A stretch of DNA of 64,000 nucleotides, from positions 10,452-74,451 of the forward strand of contig CAJUAA010000018.1 in NCBI GenBank assembly GCA_910584205.1, given 5' to 3'. The position numbers and the translations under genes were made by a program. Numbering within the stretch: position 1 is the first letter of the stretch; each line of letters opens with the position of its first letter. Below, piece by piece: positions 16,188 to 25,346 of the stretch. The DNA is from an uncultured Lachnospiraceae bacterium (GTDB lineage Bacteria > Bacillota > Clostridia > Lachnospirales > Lachnospiraceae). A model generated the notes under the pieces. The model did not search any database and was not told the origin of the DNA. It saw only the letters and a program-made list of their open reading frames with translations.

Positions 16188-18110
16188 ATGATAAGAATGG
16201 TGTTCTTTGCCCCCTATCCGGAGATACTGCCCATCATTCAGCAGGTCTTTTCGGAAAGGCCGGACCGGGACGAATTCCAATATGAAGTGATACAGGATTT
16301 TTTCAACAACCCGCTGGAGAATATCAACGCGGATGTGGCCATTGCCAGAGGCTTTACTGCCCACAGCATGCAGAAAAAAGGAATCATCTGCACGGAACTG
16401 CGGGTGACCGGATACGATGTCATGGCTGCCATCGACCTGTGCCTGAAACTGACCACCGTCAAAAAGATTGCCATCGTCGGCGCTTTCAATATGGTATACG
16501 GCGCGGAAAATGCCGAATCCATCTATCCGGATATTCGGATCTCCTGCTATCCCATCATGGATGAAACGCAGCTGGAGCAGATGATCCGGCAGGCCATCTC
16601 CGACGGAAACGGCGCCATTGTAGGCGGTTATACCACCGTCATGATCGCACGGAACTATAATATCCCGGCCGTCATGATCAAATCCGGCCGGGAAGCGGTC
16701 AACAATGCCATTGCGGAGGCGAAGATCGCCGCCGAGATCTCTTTCCGGGAAAAAGAACGCAGCAATGAGATTGCCAATATTATGAATTATTCTTTTCAGG
16801 GGATCATCTCTACCGACCGGCAGGGACGTATTACCTTTGCCAATTCCTACTGCCACACGCTTTTTAAGGATGTGAAATCGTCCTTCCTCCAGCATCCGAT
16901 CAAAGAATATTTTCCTTCCATCCCGGCAGACCTTGTGATCTCTGACGGGCGGAAGATCCTGTCGGACCTGCAGTATCACCATGACCTGCCGCTTCTTGTG
17001 AACTGCGTCCCCATCGAAGGCGAATATGACAATGCCGGATGCGTCCTGACTTTCCAGAACGCCGCGCAGATCCAGGCGGAAGAAGGGCAGATCCGCAAGA
17101 AGATGCATCAGACCGGATTTAAAGCCAAATACCATTTTTCACAGATTGTACATAACAGCCCGGTCATGGACGCCGTCATCCTGGACGCCGTGAATTTCAG
17201 CTATTCGGACTCCAATATTCTGATCTACGGGGAAACCGGTACCGGAAAGGAACTGTTTGCCCAGAGCATCCACAACAGCAGCCCCAGAAGGAACAATCCG
17301 TTTGTGGCGATCAACTGTTCCGCCCTTCCGGAAAACCTTCTGGAAAGCGAACTGTTCGGATACGTGGAGGGAGCGTTTACCGGAGCGGCCAAAGGGGGAA
17401 AGACGGGATTTTTCGAGATCGCCCACAGAGGAACCATCTTTCTGGATGAGATCGGCGACATTTCTCCAAAACTCCAGAGCCGGCTCCTGCGTGTACTTCA
17501 GGAAAAGGAGATCATCCGTCTGGGCAACGATACGGTCATCCCGGTGGATGTCCGGGTGATCTCCGCCACCAACAAAAATCTGAGGGAAGCCGTGGGGCAG
17601 GGAACGTTTCGACAGGACCTGCTCTACCGTCTGGACGTCCTGGAGCTGAATCTCCCGCCCCTCAGAAAGAGAAACGACGATGTGACGCTTCTTTTAAACC
17701 ACTATATTCATTTTGAGCATGAACGGACCGGCTGCCGCCTGCATATGCTGTCCGCATCCGCCATGGAACGTCTGGCCCGCTATCGCTGGCCCGGCAACAT
17801 CCGGGAGATGAAAAATTTCTGCGAGCGCATCTGCATCCTCTGCCAGAAGGAATGCGCCGATCTGGAGGATGTCCTCCGCGCCCTTCCGGATCTCGCCGGG
17901 CATCCGGACACCGCGGAAGCTTTTGGAGCCAGGAACCGGCATCTCCCTCACACAGCCGGGGAGCCCGTCCCTGTATACAACGAACCGGACGAGATCCGGA
18001 GGGCGCTGGCCCTCTTTCACAACAGCCGCGCCAAAACCGCGGATTATCTGGGCATCCACCCCAGCACGCTCTGGCGTAAAATGAAAAAATACGGGATCAC
18101 CACGGCTTAA
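16188..18110 (+). CDS. Sigma-54-dependent activator with PrpR-type sensor domain
   Basis: Enhancer-binding protein of 640 residues. Order of domains: PrpR_N-like sensor (about 1-185, with TGYDVMAAIDLCLKL and GGYTTVMIAR), a PAS-like segment (about 195-305), AAA+ core (about 320-560) with Walker A GETGTGKE at 348, the sigma-54 contact loop GAFTGA at 395-400, Walker B TIFLDEIGD and an arginine-finger region, then a Fis-type HTH at the C-terminus (RAKTADYLGIHPSTLWRKM). GGGAGGG precedes the ATG. PrpR-type sensors respond to small organic acids. Divergent to tctC and close to two sigma-54 promoters, so it very probably activates tctCBA and perhaps the second TRAP operon. Confidence 0.93.
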   Translation: MIRMVFFAPYPEILPIIQQVFSERPDRDEFQYEVIQDFFNNPLENINADVAIARGFTAHSMQKKGIICTELRVTGYDVMAAIDLCLKLTTVKKIAIVGAFNMVYGAENAESIYPDIRISCYPIMDETQLEQMIRQAISDGNGAIVGGYTTVMIARNYNIPAVMIKSGREAVNNAIAEAKIAAEISFREKERSNEIANIMNYSFQGIISTDRQGRITFANSYCHTLFKDVKSSFLQHPIKEYFPSIPADLVISDGRKILSDLQYHHDLPLLVNCVPIEGEYDNAGCVLTFQNAAQIQAEEGQIRKKMHQTGFKAKYHFSQIVHNSPVMDAVILDAVNFSYSDSNILIYGETGTGKELFAQSIHNSSPRRNNPFVAINCSALPENLLESELFGYVEGAFTGAAKGGKTGFFEIAHRGTIFLDEIGDISPKLQSRLLRVLQEKEIIRLGNDTVIPVDVRVISATNKNLREAVGQGTFRQDLLYRLDVLELNLPPLRKRNDDVTLLLNHYIHFEHERTGCRLHMLSASAMERLARYRWPGNIREMKNFCERICILCQKECADLEDVLRALPDLAGHPDTAEAFGARNRHLPHTAGEPVPVYNEPDEIRRALALFHNSRAKTADYLGIHPSTLWRKMKKYGITTA

Positions 18111-18129
18111 GCGCCCTGAGATCCCGTAT
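18083..18129 (-). terminator. Terminator for the DUF4173 gene, overlapping the activator 3' end
   Basis: Perfect 10-bp inverted repeat ATACGGGATC / GATCCCGTAT (18089-18098 and 18120-18129). On the minus strand it is followed by TTTTTTCATTTT, so it ends the leftward DUF4173 unit. The stem includes the last codons and stop of the rightward activator gene, for which it could act only weakly since no T-run follows on that side. Confidence 0.75.
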
Positions 18130-18175
18130 CTGGTCATATGATCAGCCCCTGGGCCCTGGCCCATCCATTGTACAG

Positions 18176-19471
18176 CTACGTCCAGTATTCCAACGGGCAT
18201 ACGCACACCAGGCAGAAGATCGCCGCTCCCGCCAGGACGCACAGCCGCACGGCCGGGAACTCCCTGGTCCGGCGCAGGAGGATGCAGACGAACACCAGTC
18301 CCATCCACAGCATGAAAAGCAGCGGCAGAATCCGGTAGACCGTCAGCCCGTACACGCTGATGTACATTCCCATCTTGCTGACGGCCGTCCCCAGCAGAAA
18401 CAGCGTGAGCACGGACAGCAGCGCGATCAGCAGCCCCAGCCCCCGGTGCTTCCTTCGGTCCGTCCTGGAGCACGCGCCTGCGGCACCGGACAGCAGCAGG
18501 TTCCAGACACCGATCTGGCACAGCTCAAAAAACCCTCTTCTGGCATACTCGGAATAGGTGAAGGTCCCCGGAAGCGTTCCGGCAAATGCGGAAAACAGAT
18601 AATTTCCCTGAATCCCCATGAACAGGCTGTAGACCAGACAGACGACGGCCAGCACCGTACAGACCGCTGTATCCGGAACAACACGAATATACGTTCTCAT
18701 TTCCTCCAGCTTCTCTTCCTGAAACCGGTCCGTATTCCTCCCGTGGACGCCTCCGAAGACCAGCCCGAACAGATAGAGGGAGACCGGTACGGCAAAGAGC
18801 ATCCGGACCAGATTTGCCAGCAGATGGTCCCCTATATAACCGCCCAGGCTGCCCAGCAGGCGCTGGAAACCGTCGTCCGCGCTGGACAGAAGGGGCAGGA
18901 TAACGACCAGAACCGGTATGGCGATCAGGACGCCCAGAAAAACCCCTCCGAATCTTCCCGACTTCCCTTTTGACGCATCCTCCTGCCGGCCGCCTTCGAA
19001 GAGCACCCGGATCTGGCACCCGAAATTACAGAACGGAACGACCGCCAGGGCGTTCCAGCCGTCAAAAAAGACCCACTGGGAAGTCTGCCCTCCCTTTAAA
19101 AGCCTTCCTGACGCGCACAGCGTCCAGTACGCCGCCACCGCCAGCAGCGCAAAAAACTGCAGAACAGGCAGTACGCTCCAGTATGGATAGGGAATCGCCG
19201 CCGCCAACATCACCGCCAGCCAGAACCAGCTTTCTTTCGGCGGGCGGATCTCCTTCCCCCACAGGTAGACCAGCACCACCGCCGCGTAAAATATGGTATA
19301 AGCCGTTGTAAAAGGCCTGTTTACCACGTCGGAACACAGCAGGACAAATCCATACCCCACCAGCAGATAGACCACCGCAAACAACCGGTCGACCGGTTCA
19401 CATTTCGGAAAAACGGGCGCACTGGCCCGCAGCAGACATTCCTGGCTGCCGTTTTGAACTTCTTCATTCAT
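18176..19471 (-). CDS. DUF4173/DUF4153-type polytopic membrane protein
   Basis: Membrane protein of 431 residues with about 11 hydrophobic segments after a short soluble N-terminus. The region FTYSEYARRGFFELCQIGVWNL near residue 320 is the conserved patch of the DUF4173/DUF4153 group, whose function is not known. AAGGAGG lies 12 bases before the ATG, inside the end of the XRE gene, which stops eight bases earlier. It follows a small XRE regulator and a DUF2975 protein; those three form a recurrent Firmicute set of a membrane pair with its regulator. I cannot assign a substrate or activity. Confidence 0.75.
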   Translation of the reverse strand: MNEEVQNGSQECLLRASAPVFPKCEPVDRLFAVVYLLVGYGFVLLCSDVVNRPFTTAYTIFYAAVVLVYLWGKEIRPPKESWFWLAVMLAAAIPYPYWSVLPVLQFFALLAVAAYWTLCASGRLLKGGQTSQWVFFDGWNALAVVPFCNFGCQIRVLFEGGRQEDASKGKSGRFGGVFLGVLIAIPVLVVILPLLSSADDGFQRLLGSLGGYIGDHLLANLVRMLFAVPVSLYLFGLVFGGVHGRNTDRFQEEKLEEMRTYIRVVPDTAVCTVLAVVCLVYSLFMGIQGNYLFSAFAGTLPGTFTYSEYARRGFFELCQIGVWNLLLSGAAGACSRTDRRKHRGLGLLIALLSVLTLFLLGTAVSKMGMYISVYGLTVYRILPLLFMLWMGLVFVCILLRRTREFPAVRLCVLAGAAIFCLVCVCPLEYWT

Positions 19472-19478
19472 GAGTTGT

Positions 19479-19688
19479 CTAATCCTCCTTTACATATTCC
19501 AGTATATCTCCCGGCTGGCAGTCCAGCGCCCTGCAGATGCCGTCCAGGGTGCTCAGCTTGACCGCCCTGGCCTTTCCGTTCTTCAATATGGAGATATTCG
19601 CCATGGTGATCCCGACCCGCTCCGAGAGCTCCGTAACACTCATCTTCCGCTTCGCCAGCATCACGTCAATGTTGATTACGATCGCCAT
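19479..19688 (-). CDS. Small XRE-family (Cro/C1-type HTH) regulator
   Basis: A 69-residue protein that is almost entirely one HTH_3-type domain: MLAKRKMSVTELSERVGITMANISILKNGKARAVKLSTLDGICRALDCQPGDILEY, with the turn at VGITMANIS. It belongs to the YozG-like short regulators typically coded next to DUF2975 proteins. AGGAGG precedes the ATG by eight bases. Lies between DUF2975 and DUF4173 genes and probably controls their common promoter; the palindrome at 20291-20308 is a candidate site. Confidence 0.9.
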   Translation of the reverse strand: MAIVINIDVMLAKRKMSVTELSERVGITMANISILKNGKARAVKLSTLDGICRALDCQPGDILEYVKED

Positions 19689-19728
19689 CCGTCCGCCCTC
19701 CTGATCCCGGTCCCGATTTTCTCTCCTG

Positions 19729-20211
19729 TCATATGGTAAGCTCCTGTTCTTCCTGGATCTCTTCCGCCTTCTGTACCAGATGGGACAGCACCGCGCAGAG
19801 GACCGTCAGCGCCACCGAAATAAAGATCGCCAGCAGCACCGGGAAGATCAGCCACGCCGCCGCCACATACCAGCCCGCCAGGAAAAACCAGGCGAGAAAC
19901 CCTGTATAGAGTATGGTATCCGCAAGCATGTACTGACTCATCCGCTTCAGCCTGAGGGCGTTTTCCATGGAAAAAGACCGGTCCTTCCGTATGCTCTCAC
20001 AGATCCCCCAGAAGCGGATCAGGCACATCACGGCGGGAACCGCGCTGATCCCGACCAACATGCAGGTCCCCCGGTAACCGCCCTGCCCTGCCGCCTCCGT
20101 CAGCGGCGCCTTCAGCACCAGCGGCAGAAACCAGAAGACAAAGGCCATCAGCAGCGCGCCCACTCCCAGCGTGACCGCCTTCAGATATACCGACATCTCC
20201 GTCTGTTTCAT
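19729..20211 (-). CDS. DUF2975 domain membrane protein
   Basis: A 160-residue protein with four membrane helices (about residues 10-32, 48-66, 92-115, 118-145) and a cytoplasmic Glu-rich end (QKAEEIQEEQELTI). The pattern of a central RFWGICESIRKDRSFSMENALRLKRMS loop is characteristic of DUF2975. Function unknown. It is first in a three-gene unit with the XRE regulator and the DUF4173 protein, driven by a strong promoter 34 bp upstream. Confidence 0.82.
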   Translation of the reverse strand: MKQTEMSVYLKAVTLGVGALLMAFVFWFLPLVLKAPLTEAAGQGGYRGTCMLVGISAVPAVMCLIRFWGICESIRKDRSFSMENALRLKRMSQYMLADTILYTGFLAWFFLAGWYVAAAWLIFPVLLAIFISVALTVLCAVLSHLVQKAEEIQEEQELTI

Positions 20212-20244
20212 ATTCGTTCCTCCATCCCTGTCTGTTCTTTCTCC

Positions 20245-20273
20245 ATCATAGACCTGTTTTTTTAATTTGTCAA
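20245..20273 (-). promoter_or_regulatory. Promoter of the DUF2975-XRE-DUF4173 unit
   Basis: Minus strand TTGACA (20268-20273), 17-bp spacer with an A-run, TATGAT (20245-20250). Consensus -35 box. Confidence 0.8.
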
Positions 20274-20290
20274 TATATTCTTATTGATTT

Positions 20291-20308
20291 ACGATAAATT
20301 TTTATCGT
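20291..20308. promoter_or_regulatory. Perfect palindrome upstream of the DUF2975 promoter
   Basis: ACGATAAA-TT-TTTATCGT, an 8-bp perfect inverted repeat 17 bp upstream of the -35 box and directly after the MATE stop codon. Being AT-rich with no GC stem or T-run it is not a convincing terminator; it is a candidate operator for the XRE regulator. Confidence 0.45.
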
Positions 20309-21667
20309 TTATTCGATCAGGTTCTGTTTTTTCCAGCTGCCGCCAAGATAGTGCAGCACGGTGGGCACGACGGACACGCACCAGCCTGCGGCAACGCTCC
20401 ACCAGAGAACCGCTTCCCCGAACACCGGCGCCAGAAGAAACGTGCACAGTACCCGGATTCCCAGGCTTCCCAGAGTCAGGCATATAAACCAGTTCATATC
20501 GCCGGCGCCTTTAAATACGGATTTGATCACCATATAAGCGGAAAAGACGACCAGAAACAGGCCGTTCACCCGCAGATAAGACGCGCCCACCCGGATGACC
20601 TCCGCCGCTTCGTCTCCCTCCACGAACCATCCGATCATGGCCTCCGGTATCCATTCCATCAAAAGGACCAGGACCAGCGATATCCCGCCGGTCACCAGAA
20701 GCGACGCCCGGACCCCGTCCCTGATCCGCTCCGGCTTTCCCGCCCCCATGTTCTGTCCTACAAAATTCGACAGGGCGTTTCCCCAGTTGATGGGTACGGT
20801 GGACACCAGATTCACCGCCCTGCCGGCGGCGCTGCAGCCTGCCATGACCGCGGGGCCGAAGCTGTTCGTCACCGTCTGCACACAGACATTTCCAAGAGAT
20901 ACCACCGACTGCTGAAGCGCTGCCGGAACGGCGATCCGCATCATCCGCATAAACTCTGTGCGATCGAATATATGTTCTGATTTCCCCATGCCCAGCCTGC
21001 GCATCTTCCGCTCCAGCGCCACGGTGGACAGCGCCGTACAGGCCGTCTGGGCCAGGGTCGTCGCCAGCGCCCCTCCTCTGACTCCCATGGAACAGACAAT
21101 GATAAAAAACAGATCCCCCGCCACATTCAGAACTGACGCAAGGATCAAAAGATACAGAGGCGTTCTGGAATCCCCCACAGCGATAAACACCGCGTTTTCC
21201 GCATTATACAGAAAGATCGCCGCACTCCCCCAGAAGTAGACGGTCAGATAACCGATGCTGTCCTCCATGATCTCCATCGGCGTCTGGATGAGGCGGAGGA
21301 TCGGTCCTGCCGACAGCTGAGCAGCCAGCGTCACCAGAACTCCCACCGCCGCCGCGAAGAGCAGGATCGTCGTCATGCACGTCCGTATTTCCCTTTTCTT
21401 CCCCGCGCCGAAATACTGCGCTATGACAACAGAGGCTCCCAGTGCGAGACCGGAAGCCAGTTGTACGATGACCGCGGTGACTGCGCCTGCGGAACCGACG
21501 GCGGCCAGCGCATCGGCTCCCAGACAGTTTCCCACGATCAGGCTGTCTATCATATTGTAAAGCTGTTGAAACAGGTTGGACAGGATAACAGGCACCGCGA
21601 AGGCCAGCAGCACCTCCGCCGGACTGCCTTTTGTCATATCCAGAGTATCTCTCCGGCTTTTCTTCAT
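20309..21667 (-). CDS. MATE-family efflux protein
   Basis: Multidrug and toxin extrusion exporter, 452 residues, 12 helices in two six-helix bundles. Conserved features: the N-terminal MTKGSPAEVLLAFAVPVILSNLFQQLYNMIDSLIVG, GADALAAVGS, and the mid-protein GVRGGALATTLAQ. It uses the sodium or proton gradient for export. It starts 19 bp after the last antiporter gene of the mrp-like operon, with AGAGGAT before the ATG, and no terminator separates them, so it may be cotranscribed and could use the ion gradient that complex makes. The exported compound is not known. Confidence 0.93.
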   Translation of the reverse strand: MKKSRRDTLDMTKGSPAEVLLAFAVPVILSNLFQQLYNMIDSLIVGNCLGADALAAVGSAGAVTAVIVQLASGLALGASVVIAQYFGAGKKREIRTCMTTILLFAAAVGVLVTLAAQLSAGPILRLIQTPMEIMEDSIGYLTVYFWGSAAIFLYNAENAVFIAVGDSRTPLYLLILASVLNVAGDLFFIIVCSMGVRGGALATTLAQTACTALSTVALERKMRRLGMGKSEHIFDRTEFMRMMRIAVPAALQQSVVSLGNVCVQTVTNSFGPAVMAGCSAAGRAVNLVSTVPINWGNALSNFVGQNMGAGKPERIRDGVRASLLVTGGISLVLVLLMEWIPEAMIGWFVEGDEAAEVIRVGASYLRVNGLFLVVFSAYMVIKSVFKGAGDMNWFICLTLGSLGIRVLCTFLLAPVFGEAVLWWSVAAGWCVSVVPTVLHYLGGSWKKQNLIE

Positions 21668-21685
21668 TCTATAACATCCTCTTTT

Positions 21686-23839
21686 CTACCACCACAGCAG
21701 ATAGATGAGCGTCAGCGCCAGGCCGATGGCTGCCAGCATCAGTCCAAACGAAAGGCTCACGCTGATCAAACGGTTGGTTCTGCGCATCATCTCTTCCCAT
21801 TCGGCAAACGTCACCACAAACGAACGTTCGATCGGATTTTTCCGCCGCACCGTACGATTGATGAGGTGGACCATGTGGTCCAGAATCATACCCAGCGTCC
21901 GGGAGAATCTGGAGCCGATCAGATAGACGTGCCGTTCGGTCCGGCTCCTGTGGGTCGTACTGCGCAGGAACATCAGGAACGCGTCCAGCAGATGGTCGAG
22001 AGCCCGGCAGACAAACGCGGACACCTCCAGAAGCCCCTTCAGGCATTCCCGTACCAGATACAGCTGGTCGACCATGCGGCAGGCCATCCCCGCCACCGCG
22101 GCCGCGCCTTTTTGAAATACCGGCCGATAGACAAAGTCCTCCAGATCCAGCCACCTGGGCCAGACATTCCGGTAAACGCTTCTCTCCTCTTCATCTTTTC
22201 CCATCAAAAGCTTTCGTATGAGTCCAAAATATACCAGTCCTCCGATGGCAAGCGAGATCAGCGCCCCTTTCAGATTGCCCATGCTGAAATAATGCACGCT
22301 GTGCTCCGGGCTGACGCCGTGCAGAAAATCCTGGGCCAGATCGGCCGCCCGGTCCATGGTGACGTACGGAAAAAATCCCATGGCCAGCAGCAGGGCAGCC
22401 GGAACCAGAAGTGCAAAACCGCTCTCCCGGTTCATATAGTCCGTCATCCTGTCATATTCCTCCTGACGCGAGGGATGCTCTTCCAGAAACACCGCCGCGA
22501 ACAGCTTGGTCATGTAGGCAATCGTCATACCGCCCGTCAGCAGAAACAGCCACTCGATCCCGCGGACCCACAGGGACGGCTCCCCGTGGGCGGAAAGCTC
22601 CGCCGCATATTCCACAATGCTCTCATGAAGCAGGGTTTTACTCACATATCCGCTCCACCCCGGGATTCCTCCGATACTCAGCGCCCCGGTCAGGAAGATG
22701 CCTTTCAAGAGCGTCTTCTTCCGCCCGAAGCCCCGGATCTCGTTCAGATCCAGCGCATGGAGATTCTGATAGACCACACCGGCCGCCAGAAAGAGGATCA
22801 GCTTGATCATGGAATGGTTGACCATATGCAGGATCGTCCCCCGGACCGCCAGGGCGTTTTCTGTCCCCAGAAGCTCCATCATCCCCGTGCCCACCAGGAT
22901 AAATCCGATCTGGGACATGGAGGAACAGGCCAGCGTCCGTTTCAGATCCACGGAGAACACCGCCAGCAGAGCTCCTCCGAACATGGTGACGGCGCCCAGA
23001 TACAAAATCAGCTTTCCCCATTGCGGGTCGTGACGGAACATTTCTGCACTGACTATCAGGATCCCGAATACCCCGGTCTTGGTGAGGATTCCGGACAGCA
23101 GGGCGCTGGCCGGCGCCGGCGCCACCGGATGGGCCTTGGGCAGCCAGACATGAAGCGGAAACATGCCGGCTTTGGCGCCGAATCCAAAGAGCATGCACAG
23201 GCCCGCCGCCAGGATCTGCCCGCCCTTCTCTTCCATCACCGCCCCGGCCGCGTCATGGAGTTCCGACATCCGGAGAGTCCCGGCCGCATCGTACAGAAGG
23301 AACAGCCCCATGAGCATGACCAGCCCTCCGATGACCGCGATGGCAAGATAGATCTCCCCGGCTTTCATGGCCTCCGGCTTTTCGTCATGGATGACCCACA
23401 CGTAGGAAGTCAGAGACATGATCTCAAAAAACACGAACGTAGTATACAGGTCCGCGGACAGAAAGACGCCCATGGTGGCGCCCAGCGTCACCAGATAGAA
23501 AAAATAATAACGGCTCCGGTTGTGATAATGCGCAAAATATTCTCTGGAAAAGATTCCCGTCATCATCCACATGAACGCTGTGATACAGCCGTAAAGCAGG
23601 CGGAAACCATCCAGCTTCAGATACATCCCCTGCATACAGAAGCCTTCCCATGCAAACTCCAGCGTTCCCGCCGAAAGGCACCAGGCCGCCGTAAACGCCA
23701 TCAGCCCCATCTCCAGGATGACCGACAGCTGGAGAAAACGGTCTCTTATTATCTTATGCCGTTTCCCCGCCAGATAGCAGAGAAAAGCGGCCGCGAACGG
23801 AAACAATATCAGACAAAGCAGCTTCACATCACCATACAT
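21686..23839 (-). CDS. NuoL/MrpA-like proton-conducting antiporter subunit (717 aa)
   Basis: Membrane subunit of the NuoL/MrpA/D superfamily, 717 residues. The 14-helix core has the key ion-path segments TTFVFFEIMSLTSYVWVIHD (Glu of helix 5) and AGMFPLHVWLPKAHPVAPAPASALLSG with the following Lys-containing helix (ILTKTGVFG). The last 200 residues add a long amphipathic region and a final hydrophobic helix, similar in place to the NuoL lateral arm. It is the last of four antiporter-like subunits in the operon. GGAGGAG precedes the ATG. Confidence 0.85.
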   Translation of the reverse strand: MYGDVKLLCLILFPFAAAFLCYLAGKRHKIIRDRFLQLSVILEMGLMAFTAAWCLSAGTLEFAWEGFCMQGMYLKLDGFRLLYGCITAFMWMMTGIFSREYFAHYHNRSRYYFFYLVTLGATMGVFLSADLYTTFVFFEIMSLTSYVWVIHDEKPEAMKAGEIYLAIAVIGGLVMLMGLFLLYDAAGTLRMSELHDAAGAVMEEKGGQILAAGLCMLFGFGAKAGMFPLHVWLPKAHPVAPAPASALLSGILTKTGVFGILIVSAEMFRHDPQWGKLILYLGAVTMFGGALLAVFSVDLKRTLACSSMSQIGFILVGTGMMELLGTENALAVRGTILHMVNHSMIKLILFLAAGVVYQNLHALDLNEIRGFGRKKTLLKGIFLTGALSIGGIPGWSGYVSKTLLHESIVEYAAELSAHGEPSLWVRGIEWLFLLTGGMTIAYMTKLFAAVFLEEHPSRQEEYDRMTDYMNRESGFALLVPAALLLAMGFFPYVTMDRAADLAQDFLHGVSPEHSVHYFSMGNLKGALISLAIGGLVYFGLIRKLLMGKDEEERSVYRNVWPRWLDLEDFVYRPVFQKGAAAVAGMACRMVDQLYLVRECLKGLLEVSAFVCRALDHLLDAFLMFLRSTTHRSRTERHVYLIGSRFSRTLGMILDHMVHLINRTVRRKNPIERSFVVTFAEWEEMMRRTNRLISVSLSFGLMLAAIGLALTLIYLLWW

Positions 23840-23854
23840 CGCTCTTCTCCTCCC

Positions 23855-25333
23855 CTACAGGCTTCCCTGCGCGATGGCGCGCAGAATCTGCATCAACGGC
23901 TCCGAATACAGTCCCCACAGCAGGACCGCCGCCGCAAAGATCCCAAGCGGAAGCTTCATCTCCCAATTGGGGTCCCGGATCTCATCCCCCGGCCCCTTAA
24001 CGCTGCCCTGGTCCGGAAACCACGCCCGGACCGCCACCGTCAGCACATAGACCGCCGTCATGAGCGCCGAATACAGAAGTACGCCCACCGCTCCGTAAGC
24101 AAAGGGGTAATCCGCTCCCAGCTCCATGGCAGCCGCCGCGATGTTCCATTTGCTGATGAATCCGACAAAGGTTGGGATACCGATCAGCGACAGGCCGCAG
24201 ATGGTAAATACGGTAAATACGAAAGGCATCTTTCTCCCGATCCCGTTCAGCTCATCCACATACTGTCTTCCGCACTGGTGCAGCACGGCCCCGGCACAGA
24301 AAAACGCGCCGATCTTCATGACCGCATGGAAAACCATGTGGCTCATGCCCGCCAGAAGCCCCTGAGGGCTCATCATCGTCACTCCCAACAGGATATAGGA
24401 CAGATTACTGATGGTGGAAAATGCCAGCCGCCTCTTAAAATGCGTCTCCTTGACCGCCATGGTGGAACCATAGAGAATACTGAACATGGCGATGCACATC
24501 ACCGCGTAATGCACCCAGGTACCCCGGATCAGTTCCGTTCCAAAACAATAATACGTCAGGCGCATCACTGCAAAGGCGCCGGATTTCACCACTGCCACCG
24601 CATGCAGCAGGGCCGTAACCGGCGTAGGTGCCACGGACGCCTTCGGAAGCCATCCCTGGAACGGAAACACCGCCGCCTTCACGCCGAAGCCCCAGAAGGC
24701 CATCAGATAGACGACGAGCACCGTGGACCGGCTGTTCCCTACCCTGCTCATATTGAGCACTCCGCCCAAGATAAAGTCGGTCGTATCTCCGAAAAAGATG
24801 ATGAATACCAGCGCCATGAACGCGAACGCCGCACCTCCGATGGAATAATACAGATACGTACGGCTGGCGCGGAGCGCCTTTCTGGTCATGGGATGCATGA
24901 CCAGATAGACCGACACCAGCGTCAGGAGTTCATAAAACAGATACATGGTCACCAGATTCTTTGCCATGGCGATGCCCATGGTTACGCCATAGGTCATGGT
25001 ATAGAACGAGAAAAAACTGGTGGTGCGCTCTTCCTCCCGCATATATTCAAAAGCGTAAAGTGTCGCCAGCGGCCACAGGACGGCGATCAGGCAGACGAAT
25101 ACGCTTCCCAGCCCGTCCAGGCGAAGGGCAAAATCCAGATTTCCGGTCAGATGAAACAGGGTGAAGCCGGAAGCCGGACGCCGCAGCACGCACAGGATAG
25201 CCAGCGCGGAGGTCAGAAGCACCAGCGCCTCCAGGAAAAGATTCCTCTGCTTTTCCGGAAGATGAAAAAGCGGCATAAGTGCCCCTCCCAGAATCGGGAG
25301 CACCACCGGAAGTATCAGATATACACTGCTCAT
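23855..25333 (-). CDS. NuoM/MrpD-like proton-conducting antiporter subunit
   Basis: Antiporter-type membrane subunit, 492 residues from the ATG at 25333 (GGGAGGA upstream); an upstream extension in the same frame would overlap the preceding gene and has no ribosome site. Core motifs: YLFYELLTLVSVYLVMHP (helix-5 Glu), AAVFPFQGWLPKASVAPTPVTALLHAVAVVKSG (loop and helix-7/8 Lys). The WLPKAS variant with Val-Ala-Pro-Thr is that of the complex-I subunit 5 family type found in Mrp/Mbh clusters. Third of four such subunits in the operon. Confidence 0.86.
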   Translation of the reverse strand: MSSVYLILPVVLPILGGALMPLFHLPEKQRNLFLEALVLLTSALAILCVLRRPASGFTLFHLTGNLDFALRLDGLGSVFVCLIAVLWPLATLYAFEYMREEERTTSFFSFYTMTYGVTMGIAMAKNLVTMYLFYELLTLVSVYLVMHPMTRKALRASRTYLYYSIGGAAFAFMALVFIIFFGDTTDFILGGVLNMSRVGNSRSTVLVVYLMAFWGFGVKAAVFPFQGWLPKASVAPTPVTALLHAVAVVKSGAFAVMRLTYYCFGTELIRGTWVHYAVMCIAMFSILYGSTMAVKETHFKRRLAFSTISNLSYILLGVTMMSPQGLLAGMSHMVFHAVMKIGAFFCAGAVLHQCGRQYVDELNGIGRKMPFVFTVFTICGLSLIGIPTFVGFISKWNIAAAAMELGADYPFAYGAVGVLLYSALMTAVYVLTVAVRAWFPDQGSVKGPGDEIRDPNWEMKLPLGIFAAAVLLWGLYSEPLMQILRAIAQGSL

Positions 25334-25346
25334 ATCCTTCCTCCCT

